Assembly: GCA_021298355.1 (NCBI GenBank)
Contig: JAJTEH010000010.1
Span: forward strand, 1 to 64,000
Reading direction: 5' to 3'
Source of the DNA: Flammeovirgaceae bacterium
GTDB lineage: Bacteria; Bacteroidota; Bacteroidia; Cytophagales; Cyclobacteriaceae
DNA: 64,000 nucleotides
Shown: positions 43,580-51,976 of the stretch, one piece after another
Numbering within the stretch: position 1 is the stretch's first letter
Layout of the letters: the number at the start of each line of letters is the position of its first letter
The notes under the pieces: model-generated
Databases searched by the model: none
Told to the model about the DNA's origin: nothing
The model's input: the letters and a program-made list of their open reading frames with translations, nothing else
Made by a program: the position numbers and the translations under genes

Positions 43580-44398
43580 TTAATTATTTCCTAAAATAAG
43601 CGGCATACCATCTTTACCCGATCCCACTACAATTATCTTAGAATTAGGAGATTTAGATAATTCTAAAGTAGCTTCAATACCTCTCATCTTTAATAATTTA
43701 TCAGTTAAACTGTTATTAATAATATTGTTGGCTCTGGATTCGCCTTCTGCTGCAATTCTTTTTCTTTCGGCTTCGCTTCTTTCTTTATCTAATCTAAATT
43801 GGTAAGCCAACGCTTCTTGCTGTTGTTGCAATTTGCTTTCGATAGCAGCCTTAATCTGCTCGGGTAAATTAATTGAGCGGATAAGCAAGGCAACCATGTG
43901 TACGTTGTTGGCAATCAATATTTTTTCAGATTCTTCTTTGATGGTTGCTTCTACTTCGGCACGTTTAGTAGAATAAATTTCTTCGGCTGTGTAACGCCCC
44001 ATAACTTGCCTAACGGCCGACCTAACTTCCGGAACAACTAAAATATCGATATAACCCTGGTTGAATTTTTCGTGTATGTATCCGATTTTCTCTGGCAATG
44101 GATTGAAACGAACGGATACATCAACATGAATAGAAAGACCACTTTTATCTAGCACATCCATGTTTTCGTCTTTCAATTGTTCTTGAACGGAATAAACGTA
44201 TACATCATTCCAAGGGGCTTTGGTATGGAAACCCGGCCCGATAATATTGTCTTTATCCAAACCATCGCCAAACTTATAAAAGATTACTGCGCGTTGGCCG
44301 GCTTGTATGGTATAGAATAAGCTGGATGAAATCCCGATTAATACAAATAGGGCGATTACTCCAAGAATGACGAAAGGGACTATTCTTCTGTTGTTCAT
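43580..44398 (-). CDS. SPFH/prohibitin-family membrane protein
   Basis: 272 residues with one N-terminal membrane helix (about 8-30, VPFVILGVIALFVLIGISSSLF) and a prohibitin-type SPFH domain at about 30-205 (IQAGQRAVIFYKFG, then VRSAVRQVMGRYTAEEIYSTKR), followed by a coiled coil (ALAYQFRLDKERSEAERKRIAAEGES). Such proteins form large ring or cage assemblies at the membrane and often modulate proteases such as FtsH; no hfl gene is adjacent. A good promoter (44415-44446) precedes it. Confidence 0.9.
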   Translation of the reverse strand: MNNRRIVPFVILGVIALFVLIGISSSLFYTIQAGQRAVIFYKFGDGLDKDNIIGPGFHTKAPWNDVYVYSVQEQLKDENMDVLDKSGLSIHVDVSVRFNPLPEKIGYIHEKFNQGYIDILVVPEVRSAVRQVMGRYTAEEIYSTKRAEVEATIKEESEKILIANNVHMVALLIRSINLPEQIKAAIESKLQQQQEALAYQFRLDKERSEAERKRIAAEGESRANNIINNSLTDKLLKMRGIEATLELSKSPNSKIIVVGSGKDGMPLILGNN

Positions 44399-44414
44399 AT
44401 GTACATTATTTGTT

Positions 44415-44446
44415 GAAAGATACCTACTCCACCACTTGTTTTCAAA
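44415..44446 (-). promoter_or_regulatory. Promoter of the SPFH protein gene
   Basis: On the minus strand TTTG (44443-44446) and TATCTTTC (44415-44422) are spaced by 20 bases. The second differs from TAnnTTTG only in the last base. It ends 17 bases before the ATG. Confidence 0.55.
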
Positions 44447-44467
44447 CAGTTAGGTGTACTTAATTTA

Positions 44468-45142
44468 TTACGCTCTTAAAGTGGATAAACCACCATCAAC
44501 CCCCATAATTTGTCCGCTGATAAAGCTTGCTTCTTCGCTTACTAAAAAGGCTGCCAGTGCTGCTAATTCTGCTGGTGTTCCTGTTTTCTTTAAAGGATGT
44601 CTTTCGGCAGATGCTTTTTTCTTTTCTTCTGTTCCTAGAATTTTAGCAGCTAGTGGCGTATCCGTTAAAGATGGAGCAATGGCATTTACTCTGATTTTAG
44701 GTGCCAGTTCAGCAGCCAGCGATTTGGTTAAACCTTCTATTGCTCCTTTGGCCGATGCAATAGAAGCATGAAAGGGCATACCTTGGCTAACAGCAACCGT
44801 GCTAAATAAAACGATGGAAGAAGTGCTATCGCTTGCTTTTAACAAAGGCAACACTTGTTGTATGGTTCTTACCGCTCCTAAAACATTGATGTTGAAATCG
44901 TCTGTAAAATCTTGTGTGCTTAATCGATGAAAAGGTTTTAGATTGATAGAACCCGGGCAATAAATCAAACCTTGCAGCGAAGAAGGAAGTGATGAAAGAT
45001 CCAAGGAATCTTGTGTGGCATCGTATTTAATTTTTCCACTTCTGGAAGCTTCAAAAACCTGATACCCTTTTTGTGAAAGTTGAAGACTGAGGGCAGCTCC
45101 GATTCCAGAACTTGCACCTACGATAAGAATGTTTTTAGACAT
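44468..45142 (-). CDS. Short-chain dehydrogenase/reductase relative, catalytic Tyr missing
   Basis: A 224-residue Rossmann-fold protein. VGASSGIGAALS near 8-19 binds NAD(P), a CPG segment replaces NAG, and the end has SGQIMGVDGG. The usual catalytic YxxxK reads IASAK (in HASIASAKGAIEGL), so the lysine is present but the tyrosine is isoleucine. It may be a non-classical reductase or a binding protein; I recall similar HASIAxAKGA proteins in other bacteria, so the loss is probably a subfamily trait, not damage. No pathway partner is adjacent. Confidence 0.87.
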   Translation of the reverse strand: MSKNILIVGASSGIGAALSLQLSQKGYQVFEASRSGKIKYDATQDSLDLSSLPSSLQGLIYCPGSINLKPFHRLSTQDFTDDFNINVLGAVRTIQQVLPLLKASDSTSSIVLFSTVAVSQGMPFHASIASAKGAIEGLTKSLAAELAPKIRVNAIAPSLTDTPLAAKILGTEEKKKASAERHPLKKTGTPAELAALAAFLVSEEASFISGQIMGVDGGLSTLRA

Positions 45143-45184
45143 GTTTGTTTAACAATGCCTCAAACAAAAGGTTATACAAAACAA

Positions 45185-45210
45185 AACAGGTTATCACATG
45201 ATAACCTGTT
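45185..45210 (-). terminator. Terminator of pckA
   Basis: AACAGGTTATC and GATAACCTGTT are perfect 11-base complements around ACAT. The flanking sequence on the minus strand is T-rich. It lies about 60 bases behind the pckA stop. Confidence 0.8.
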
Positions 45211-45270
45211 AAATTTTATGCGAGATAAAGTATTTGTATGATCTGATTATCTGATACTACAATGTAAATC

Positions 45271-46884
45271 TTACGCAGATACTTTGGTTCGCGGTGCTCC
45301 TGCTAAAATTTCATCGTTTGCGAATGAAGCAAACTTTTCGAAGTTTTTATTAAAGGCATTGGCTAAGAAAGTTGCTTTTTCATCGTAAGCGTTTTTGTCG
45401 TTCCAGGTATTTCTAGGGTCTAGAATTTCTGACGGAACATTTTCGCAAGCGGTTGGCATAGCAACACCAAAAACATCGTGGTTTACAAATTTCACTTTAT
45501 CTAATGCACCGTTTAGTGCAGCGGTAATTAACGCTCGTGTATACTTTAAGCTCATGCGCTTACCTACTCCGTATGCACCTCCACTCCAGCCTGTGTTTAC
45601 TAACCAAACGTTTACGTTTGCCTCGCGCATTTTGCGGCTAAGCATTTCGGCATATTTAGTAGGATGCAACGGCATAAAGGGGGCGCCAAAGCAAGCCGAG
45701 AAAGTCATGGTTGGTTCTGTAACACCTGCTTCAGTTCCGGCAACTTTTGCTGTATAGCCAGAGATAAAATGGAAAGCTGCCTGACCAGGCGTTAATTTAG
45801 AAATAGGAGGAAGCACACCATACGCATCGCACGTAAGGAAGAAAATGTTTTTAGGATTTTTTCCGATGGAAGGAACAGCAATGTTGTGTATGTGTTCGAT
45901 AGGATAACTCACGCGCGTATTCTCAGTGCGAGATCCATCCGCGAAATCAACTTCATTCGTGCCTTTTTTATACACGATATTTTCTAAGATGGCTCCGGGT
46001 TTAATGGCGCGGAAAATATCCGGTTCTTTTTCTTCTGTTAAGTCGATACACTTTGCGTAACATCCCCCTTCGAAATTGAAGATAACGTTGTCTTCCGTCC
46101 AGCCGTGTTCATCATCACCAATCAATTTTCTGTTGGGGTCGGCCGATAAAGTTGTTTTTCCTGTTCCGGATAAACCGAAAAAGAGAGCGGTATCACCTTG
46201 CTCGCCTGCGTTTGCAGAACAATGCATGGATAATACATTGCGTTGATGAGGCAACACATAATTTAAAACAGTGAAAATTCCTTTTTTAATTTCACCCGTG
46301 TAACCGCTTCCGCCAACTAATATGATTTTGCGTTTGAAATCGATGATTGAAAAATTATGCTGACGCGTTCCATCTACTTCAGGATTAGCACGAAAACCGG
46401 GGGCATTAAGAATTAACCATTCTGGTTCGAATGTTGCCAGGTCTTCCTGCTTAGGTCGAAGAAACATGTTGTAGGCAAATTGGTTCGACCAAGGGTATTC
46501 GTTAATCACTCTTATTTTGATAGCATAGCGAGGATCGGCACACGCCAACGCATCGCGCACAAAAAATTCTTTTCCACTAAAATATTGAATCATCTTTCGG
46601 TACAGGCCATCAAACTTGCCGGCATCGAAAGGAATGTTAAAGTTGTTCCACCAAACGCTATTCTCTGTTGTTTCATCTTTAACCGTGAATTTATCTTTTG
46701 GTGAACGGCCAGTAAATTCACCGGTATCTACAGCAATGGCTCCGCTAGTAGCAAGAGTTGCCTGTCCGTTTCGAACGGCAATGGTAGCCAGTTCTTCAGG
46801 AGAGAGATTCCAATGTGCGGTGCCTTCGAGAATGCCCAGATTCTTTAAGAAAGGTGTAAGGGGTTTTATACCTGTTTCTTGCAT
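45271..46884 (-). CDS. pckA: Phosphoenolpyruvate carboxykinase (ATP)
   Basis: Converts oxaloacetate to phosphoenolpyruvate with ATP, the entry step of gluconeogenesis. From the ATG at 46884 (MQETGIKPLTPFLKNLGI) the protein has 537 residues, the family length. Diagnostic segments are TGRSPKDKF, the kinase loop GLSGTGKTTLSADPNR, GDDEHGW and VGGSGYTGEIKKGIF; the ATP rather than GTP form is clear from these. The frame is open for another ~115 codons upstream, but that stretch enters the divergent transporter gene and looks random. A weak -7-like TACCTTCG is at 46908-46915. Confidence 0.97.
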   Translation of the reverse strand: MQETGIKPLTPFLKNLGILEGTAHWNLSPEELATIAVRNGQATLATSGAIAVDTGEFTGRSPKDKFTVKDETTENSVWWNNFNIPFDAGKFDGLYRKMIQYFSGKEFFVRDALACADPRYAIKIRVINEYPWSNQFAYNMFLRPKQEDLATFEPEWLILNAPGFRANPEVDGTRQHNFSIIDFKRKIILVGGSGYTGEIKKGIFTVLNYVLPHQRNVLSMHCSANAGEQGDTALFFGLSGTGKTTLSADPNRKLIGDDEHGWTEDNVIFNFEGGCYAKCIDLTEEKEPDIFRAIKPGAILENIVYKKGTNEVDFADGSRTENTRVSYPIEHIHNIAVPSIGKNPKNIFFLTCDAYGVLPPISKLTPGQAAFHFISGYTAKVAGTEAGVTEPTMTFSACFGAPFMPLHPTKYAEMLSRKMREANVNVWLVNTGWSGGAYGVGKRMSLKYTRALITAALNGALDKVKFVNHDVFGVAMPTACENVPSEILDPRNTWNDKNAYDEKATFLANAFNKNFEKFASFANDEILAGAPRTKVSA

Positions 46885-47099
46885 AAAGTGTAGTGAATTA
46901 AGAGAGGCGAAGGTAAGAAATTCTTTTTTCAAACGATTGCGAAATCGATGGATTAAATTTTTAAGAAGATTGGGAATTTGGAGTTTACATTCTACTTTGG
47001 GGCAAACTTTAGAATTTTGTTTGGCTGGTGTTGCCAAAATCCCAACTTTAATTGATTTTGCCACTGCGTACAAAATTTTTTTAACCTTAAAATCCTTCC

Positions 47100-48356
47100 A
47101 TGAACCTATCGCAACGCTGGCACGAAGCCCGCCACGGATTCTCCTCAACCTTTTGGATAGCCAATACTTTAGAATTATTTGAAAGATTAGCTTTCTACGG
47201 AACCAAAGCTGTTTTAGCTTTTTTTCTTGCAAAGAAAGTCGGATTGGAAGATGAAGCAGGAGCGCTTGTTGGTACTTTTTTCACAGGTGTTATCTTTTTC
47301 CTTCCAATTTTTACTGGAGTATTAGTTGATAAATATGGTTTTAAGAAAACGCTGATAGCCTGCTTTGCAGTTTTTGCTTCAGGGTATTTTTTAATCGCTT
47401 TGGCTGGTATGGAATGGGGCAACGAATTAGTTGCCAATATTGGAGCCAAGAACTATATAATCGCAGTATTGGTATTTACGGCTGCAGGTGGCTCATTAAT
47501 TAAGCCTTGCATAGTCGGAACAGTTGCTAAAACAACAACAGAGGGGTCGCGCGCTTTGGGTTTTTCAATTTATTATTCACTTGTAAATCTGGGAGGTTCC
47601 GTTGCACCCATCATAGCCTATTATATCAGACAGGATTTGGGAATTGAGTTTGTTCTGGTTATGTCATCTATTACTTCGTTGTTATTAATGGTTGGGACCA
47701 TTTTTTTCTTTAAGGAACCATCAAGTGGTAATGATATAAAAGAAGAAAGAAGTTTGGGAAAAGTTTTCTCTGATATGATTACCGTTTTCAGCAATTTTAA
47801 ATTCATTTCGTTTTTAATTATTTTCTCTGGGTTTTGGATTATTTTCTGGCAGATTTTTTTGTTGCTTCCTTTCTATGCTACAGATGTTTTAGGGTACGAA
47901 AAATTTGAATTCTTAGAATCAGTTGATGCTTTTTTTGTTATTGTTTTTAGTCCACTGCTAGCCATATTATTTAAAAATTGGAAAGCATTTACGGCCATGA
48001 TTGTAGGTTTTCTTTTAGCGAGCTTAGCTTGGATTATTGTTGGAGCATTCCCTACAGTTTTAGCTGTTGTAATTGGAGTAGCTGTTTTTGCTTTTGGCGA
48101 GGCAACCCAAGCACCGAGATTTTATGAGTATGTTAGTAATCTTGCGCCAACTGGACAAGTTGGAACTTACATGGGATTTGCCTTTTTGCCGGTAGCATTG
48201 GGTTCAGTAATGGCAGGTTATCTGGCAGATTGGTTACGTAATTCTTACATGGAAACTAGCCCTTCAACTATGTGGTATATTTTGAGTGGTATAGGATTAT
48301 TTTCTACGTTGCTCATGATTGTATACGATAAGTTAGCTGTAAAAAAAACAGGTTGA
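47100..48356 (+). CDS. Proton-dependent peptide transporter (POT/PTR2 family)
   Basis: 418 residues with about 12 membrane segments, expected to import di- and tripeptides with protons. The POT signature is visible in the first helix as ELFERLAFYGTKAVL (the ExxER motif), followed by the helix 2-3 loop with DKYGFKK. It is shorter than many POT members (about 450-500). The gene is divergent from pckA, 215 bases away, and followed after 35 bases by an OPT transporter, which supports a peptide role. Another major-facilitator substrate is possible. Confidence 0.85.
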   Translation: MNLSQRWHEARHGFSSTFWIANTLELFERLAFYGTKAVLAFFLAKKVGLEDEAGALVGTFFTGVIFFLPIFTGVLVDKYGFKKTLIACFAVFASGYFLIALAGMEWGNELVANIGAKNYIIAVLVFTAAGGSLIKPCIVGTVAKTTTEGSRALGFSIYYSLVNLGGSVAPIIAYYIRQDLGIEFVLVMSSITSLLLMVGTIFFFKEPSSGNDIKEERSLGKVFSDMITVFSNFKFISFLIIFSGFWIIFWQIFLLLPFYATDVLGYEKFEFLESVDAFFVIVFSPLLAILFKNWKAFTAMIVGFLLASLAWIIVGAFPTVLAVVIGVAVFAFGEATQAPRFYEYVSNLAPTGQVGTYMGFAFLPVALGSVMAGYLADWLRNSYMETSPSTMWYILSGIGLFSTLLMIVYDKLAVKKTG

Positions 48357-48391
48357 CAAAACTCTAATTATTCTAAACTCCCATAACTTTT

Positions 48392-50446
48392 ATGTCAAAT
48401 TTAAAAGCCTTTAAACCCTATATCGCTCCGGAGCAAAACATAGCAGAGTTTACGGTTAAGTCTGTTGTGTTTGGTTCGCTTTTCGGTATTCTCTTCGGTT
48501 GTTCTACTGTTTATCTTGCGCTTAAAGCAGGTCTTACCGTTTCGGCTTCTATACCCATTGCTGTATTAGCCATTACATTAGGAAGAAAATTTTTAAAGAC
48601 AACCATTCTCGAAAACAACATCATTCAAACTACAGGCTCAGCCGGTGAATCCATTGCCGCTGGAGTTGTATTTACCTTACCCGGATTTTTATTCCTTTCT
48701 CCAACTGAAAGTGGTGTTAGTATAGGTGAGAGTTATTTTAATTATCTCACGATATTAATCTTAGCTTCATTTGGCGGTATGTTGGGCACCATGATGATGA
48801 TTCCGCTAAGGAGATCGCTCATTGTTAAAGAACACGAAACCTTACCTTATCCGGAAGGCACAGCTTGTGCTTCTGTGTTACAAGCAGGCGAGAAGGGTGG
48901 AGTGTTTGCTAAAACAGCTTTCTTTGGTATGGGCTTTGCGTTGGTGTATGCTGTTTTGCAAAAAGTATTTCATGTAATTGCCGAAACACCAGCTTATGTA
49001 ACAAGCCAGGTAAATAAGTTTTGGCCATCGGCCACAACCAATGCAGAAATTACACCTGAATATTTAGGTGTTGGGTATATCATCGGTCCTAAAATTGGTG
49101 GCGTATTAGTTGCAGGTTCGGTATTGGCCTGGTGGGCGATTATTCCGCTTTTATCAACCTTAGTTCCATTCGAAACAGTTGCTCAACAACTAGTAACGCT
49201 CGGCTACTTGGCCGACATCAATACAGCCGGAGGAAAAGGAAATTGGGACCCGGTTTCTAAAACTTTTGCTAACCCTTCCAGTGCATTATACTTTGCGTAT
49301 ATTAGGCAGATAGGTGCGGGTGCAGTAGCAGCCGGTGGTTTTATTACGTTGATTAAAACAATTCCAACCATCATCAGCTCCTTCCGCGATAGTGTAGCAT
49401 CGTTAAAAGAAAAAAGTGAAGGCGGAATTTTAAGAACAGAAAGAGACTTATCTTTTAAAGTAGTGATCTTCGGTAGTCTTATATTGGTAGCGTTAATGAT
49501 TGTTTTGCCGGGTATTCCGGGCGATGGATTTTTTCAGAAATTATTAATCGGTATTCTGATTATTATTTTCGGTTTTTTCTTTGTTACGGTAGCCAGTCGC
49601 ATTGTTGGTTTAGTGGGTTCGAGCAACAGCCCGATTTCAGGTATGACCATCGCCACGTTAATGGGAACATGTTTGATTTTTACTGCCGTAGGATGGAGTG
49701 GTAAATTATATGAACCACTTGCATTAGTGGTAGGTGGAATGATTTGTATTGCTGCTGCCAATGCAGGAGCAACCAGTCAGGATTTGAAAACAGGTTTTAT
49801 TGTTGGGGCAACGCCACGTTACCAACAAATTGCTTTATTTATTGGTGCGATTGTTTCATCTATTGCCATTGGCATTGTGGTAAAAGTTTTAGACACTCCA
49901 ACAGCCGATATGGCAGCACAAGGCATAACGCATGCTATCGGCAGCGAAAAGTTTAGCGCGCCACAAGCAACGTTAATGGCAACTTTAGCGCGTGGTATTT
50001 TATCCTTCAATCTCGATTGGCAATTTGTGATGGTGGGTGTTTTTATTGCAGTTATGATTGAATTGTGTGGCATTAAAGCATTAGCATTTGCAATAGGTTT
50101 GTATTTACCTTTATCTACAACGCTACCGATTTTTATCGGTGGCGCCATTAAAGGTTTGGTGGATATGAAAATGAAAAAACAACCAACAGCTAACGCACAC
50201 GAAGAAGAATTAGGAAAAGGAAGTTTGTTTGCAACGGGTTTAATTGCAGGGGGTGCTTTATCAGGGGTGGTTGTTGCCTTGCTTTCTGTTAATGATGAAA
50301 TTTTTGAGAAGATGAAAACAGTTAGTGCCGAACATGCTATTGCCAACACAATAGGAGAGAATGGGTACGCCTTACTGGGTGTTGCTTGTTTTGCTGTGAT
50401 GGGTTGGTTAGTTTACAAACAAGCCGTTTCTAAAAATGATGAATGA
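48392..50446 (+). CDS. OPT-family oligopeptide transporter
   Basis: 684 residues with some 14-16 membrane segments. The OPT pattern is clear: FGSLFGILFGCSTVYLALKAGL near the N-terminus, the QTTGSAGESIAAGVVFTLPG segment, the YPEGTACASVLQAGE motif and the DLKTGFIVGATPRYQQ motif in the last third. Members import oligopeptides or metal chelates. The tail faces a terminator. It follows the POT gene and forms an apparent peptide-uptake unit. Confidence 0.93.
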   Translation: MSNLKAFKPYIAPEQNIAEFTVKSVVFGSLFGILFGCSTVYLALKAGLTVSASIPIAVLAITLGRKFLKTTILENNIIQTTGSAGESIAAGVVFTLPGFLFLSPTESGVSIGESYFNYLTILILASFGGMLGTMMMIPLRRSLIVKEHETLPYPEGTACASVLQAGEKGGVFAKTAFFGMGFALVYAVLQKVFHVIAETPAYVTSQVNKFWPSATTNAEITPEYLGVGYIIGPKIGGVLVAGSVLAWWAIIPLLSTLVPFETVAQQLVTLGYLADINTAGGKGNWDPVSKTFANPSSALYFAYIRQIGAGAVAAGGFITLIKTIPTIISSFRDSVASLKEKSEGGILRTERDLSFKVVIFGSLILVALMIVLPGIPGDGFFQKLLIGILIIIFGFFFVTVASRIVGLVGSSNSPISGMTIATLMGTCLIFTAVGWSGKLYEPLALVVGGMICIAAANAGATSQDLKTGFIVGATPRYQQIALFIGAIVSSIAIGIVVKVLDTPTADMAAQGITHAIGSEKFSAPQATLMATLARGILSFNLDWQFVMVGVFIAVMIELCGIKALAFAIGLYLPLSTTLPIFIGGAIKGLVDMKMKKQPTANAHEEELGKGSLFATGLIAGGALSGVVVALLSVNDEIFEKMKTVSAEHAIANTIGENGYALLGVACFAVMGWLVYKQAVSKNDE

Positions 50447-50490
50447 TGAATGGCTGATGAGAGACAATTAAAAAATATACAATTAATAAT

Positions 50491-50528
50491 AAATAAAAGA
50501 CCACGATTTAAATCGTGGTCTTTTATTT
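50491..50528. terminator. Perfect 38-base palindromic terminator
   Basis: The 19 bases from 50491 and the following 19 bases are exact reverse complements, centred on TTT|AAA and with GACCACGAT in each arm. A and T runs at both ends make it usable in both directions, for the OPT gene (+) and the small gene at 50599 (-). Confidence 0.9.
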
Positions 50529-50598
50529 GAATGTGTAAAAATTGGTAAAATCAGAAACCCCTATTTGGGGCCTTTTTAATTTATAAGGATGATTAAGT

Positions 50599-50823
50599 TT
50601 AAAATTTGTCGGGTATCTGGATGATGCGCACTACAATTTCGTGCGGGTCGCCATCTTTATCTAACAAACTGAATTTTACCATTGGGTTATCTTTCTTCAA
50701 CATGGTTTCTACATTGATAACCTGGTTATCTAATAAATGCTTTTGAATTTCTTTTTGCAGAATGAACAATGCATTTGCAAAATCTACTTCCAGCGGACTG
50801 GGATTATAAGTGGAGGTTTTCAT
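50599..50823 (-). CDS. Small conserved-looking protein of unknown function
   Basis: 74 residues, soluble, with an N-terminal helix (LEVDFANALFILQKEIQKHL) and a strand-rich end (NPMVKFSLLDKDGDPHEIVVRIIQ). Its composition is coding-like and it follows fabH by 35 bases on the same strand, so it is probably co-transcribed. It may be a small adaptor; no family is recognised. Confidence 0.65.
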   Translation of the reverse strand: MKTSTYNPSPLEVDFANALFILQKEIQKHLLDNQVINVETMLKKDNPMVKFSLLDKDGDPHEIVVRIIQIPDKF

Positions 50824-50858
50824 CTTCTTGTTAATCTATCCGCCATCTGAGAGGTTTA

Positions 50859-51860
50859 TTATTGCCATCTGATGAGTGCACTGGCCCATGTAAACCCGCT
50901 ACCAAATGCGGCTAAGCAAAGTAAATCATTTTCTTTCAACTTTCCTTCTGCCCAGGCCTCACTTAATGCAATGGGTATAGAAGCAGCAGTTGTATTACCA
51001 TAACGCATGATGTTATTGTAAACCTGATCTTCGCGTAACGATAATTTTTCCTGAATATATTGGCTTATACGCAAGTTAGCCTGGTGTGGAACCAATAAGT
51101 TAATATCCTCTTTAGTTAGGTTATTGGCGTGTAGGGCTTCGTTAATTACTTCCATAAAACGAACTACCGCGTGTTTAAACACCTGGTTGCCATTCATAAC
51201 TACTTTAAATCCTGTTGTATCTAAAATCTGATCGGCTTGTCTTTCTTCGCGAGGTCTGCTGCTGCCGGGGTCTTTCACATATAATTCTTCAGCAAACCGT
51301 CCATCGGCATGCAGGTGGGTAGATAAAATTCCTTGCTTATTGGTAGCTGTTAAAACGGCCGCACCTGCTCCATCGCCAAAAATAACGGCTGTGTTTCTGC
51401 CGCGTGTGGTAACATCTAAGGCTGATGATTGAATTTCTGCGCCCACCACCAAAACAGTTTTATACATGCCCGATTTTATAAACTGATCTGCAATGGATAA
51501 AGCATAGATAAAACCGGAACATGCGTTTTTAATATCAAGTGCTCCAATTCCTTCTAAACCTAATTCGCGTTGTAATAAAACACCAGAGCCAGGGAAATAG
51601 TAGTCGGATGTGATGGTAGCAAACACAATAAACTCAACATCCTTTTCTTTAAGCCCTGCGCGCTCCAATGCCATTCTGCTTGCTTTTGCCGCCATGTTGG
51701 CCACCGTATCTTTTTCAGGATTAAACCAACGTCTTTCTTTAATACCCGTTCGCTCAATAATCCATTCGTTGTTGGTTTCCATGAGAGATGATAAATAATC
51801 GTTGGTGATGATTTGCTCAGGCACATGATGGCCGAGACCAGCTATCTTAGAGTATGGCAT
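50859..51860 (-). CDS. fabH: 3-oxoacyl-ACP synthase III (KAS III)
   Basis: Starts fatty-acid synthesis by condensing an acyl-CoA with malonyl-ACP. From the ATG at 51860 (MPYSKIAGLGHHVPE) the protein has 333 residues. The catalytic triad is visible: cysteine in DIKNACSGFIYAL, histidine in LVPHQANLRI and asparagine in RYGNTTAASIPIAL. A related role in synthesis of branched or secondary lipids is possible, since Bacteroidota often carry several FabH copies. No other fab gene is near. A start at 51881 would use TTG and is not needed. Confidence 0.93.
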   Translation of the reverse strand: MPYSKIAGLGHHVPEQIITNDYLSSLMETNNEWIIERTGIKERRWFNPEKDTVANMAAKASRMALERAGLKEKDVEFIVFATITSDYYFPGSGVLLQRELGLEGIGALDIKNACSGFIYALSIADQFIKSGMYKTVLVVGAEIQSSALDVTTRGRNTAVIFGDGAGAAVLTATNKQGILSTHLHADGRFAEELYVKDPGSSRPREERQADQILDTTGFKVVMNGNQVFKHAVVRFMEVINEALHANNLTKEDINLLVPHQANLRISQYIQEKLSLREDQVYNNIMRYGNTTAASIPIALSEAWAEGKLKENDLLCLAAFGSGFTWASALIRWQ

Positions 51861-51931
51861 AATGTTTATTAGGTTGCGCAAGTTAACGAATTGTTACCTA
51901 ATGAGTGTTAGGTAGAATAAAATTATCCTAT

Positions 51932-51963
51932 AAAAAAGAAGGCTACCTGATAGTAGCCTTCTT
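51932..51963 (-). terminator. Terminator of the ABC-M1 fusion gene
   Basis: AAGAAGGCTAC and GTAGCCTTCTT are 11-base perfect complements around a six-base loop; on the minus strand a run of six T follows. Confidence 0.9.
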
Positions 51964-51976
51964 ACTTTTTAAGTTT

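Noticed and set aside
46885-47232. N-terminal extension of pckA
   Set aside because: Open by chance. The family N-terminus begins at 46884 and the extension overlaps the divergent transporter gene.
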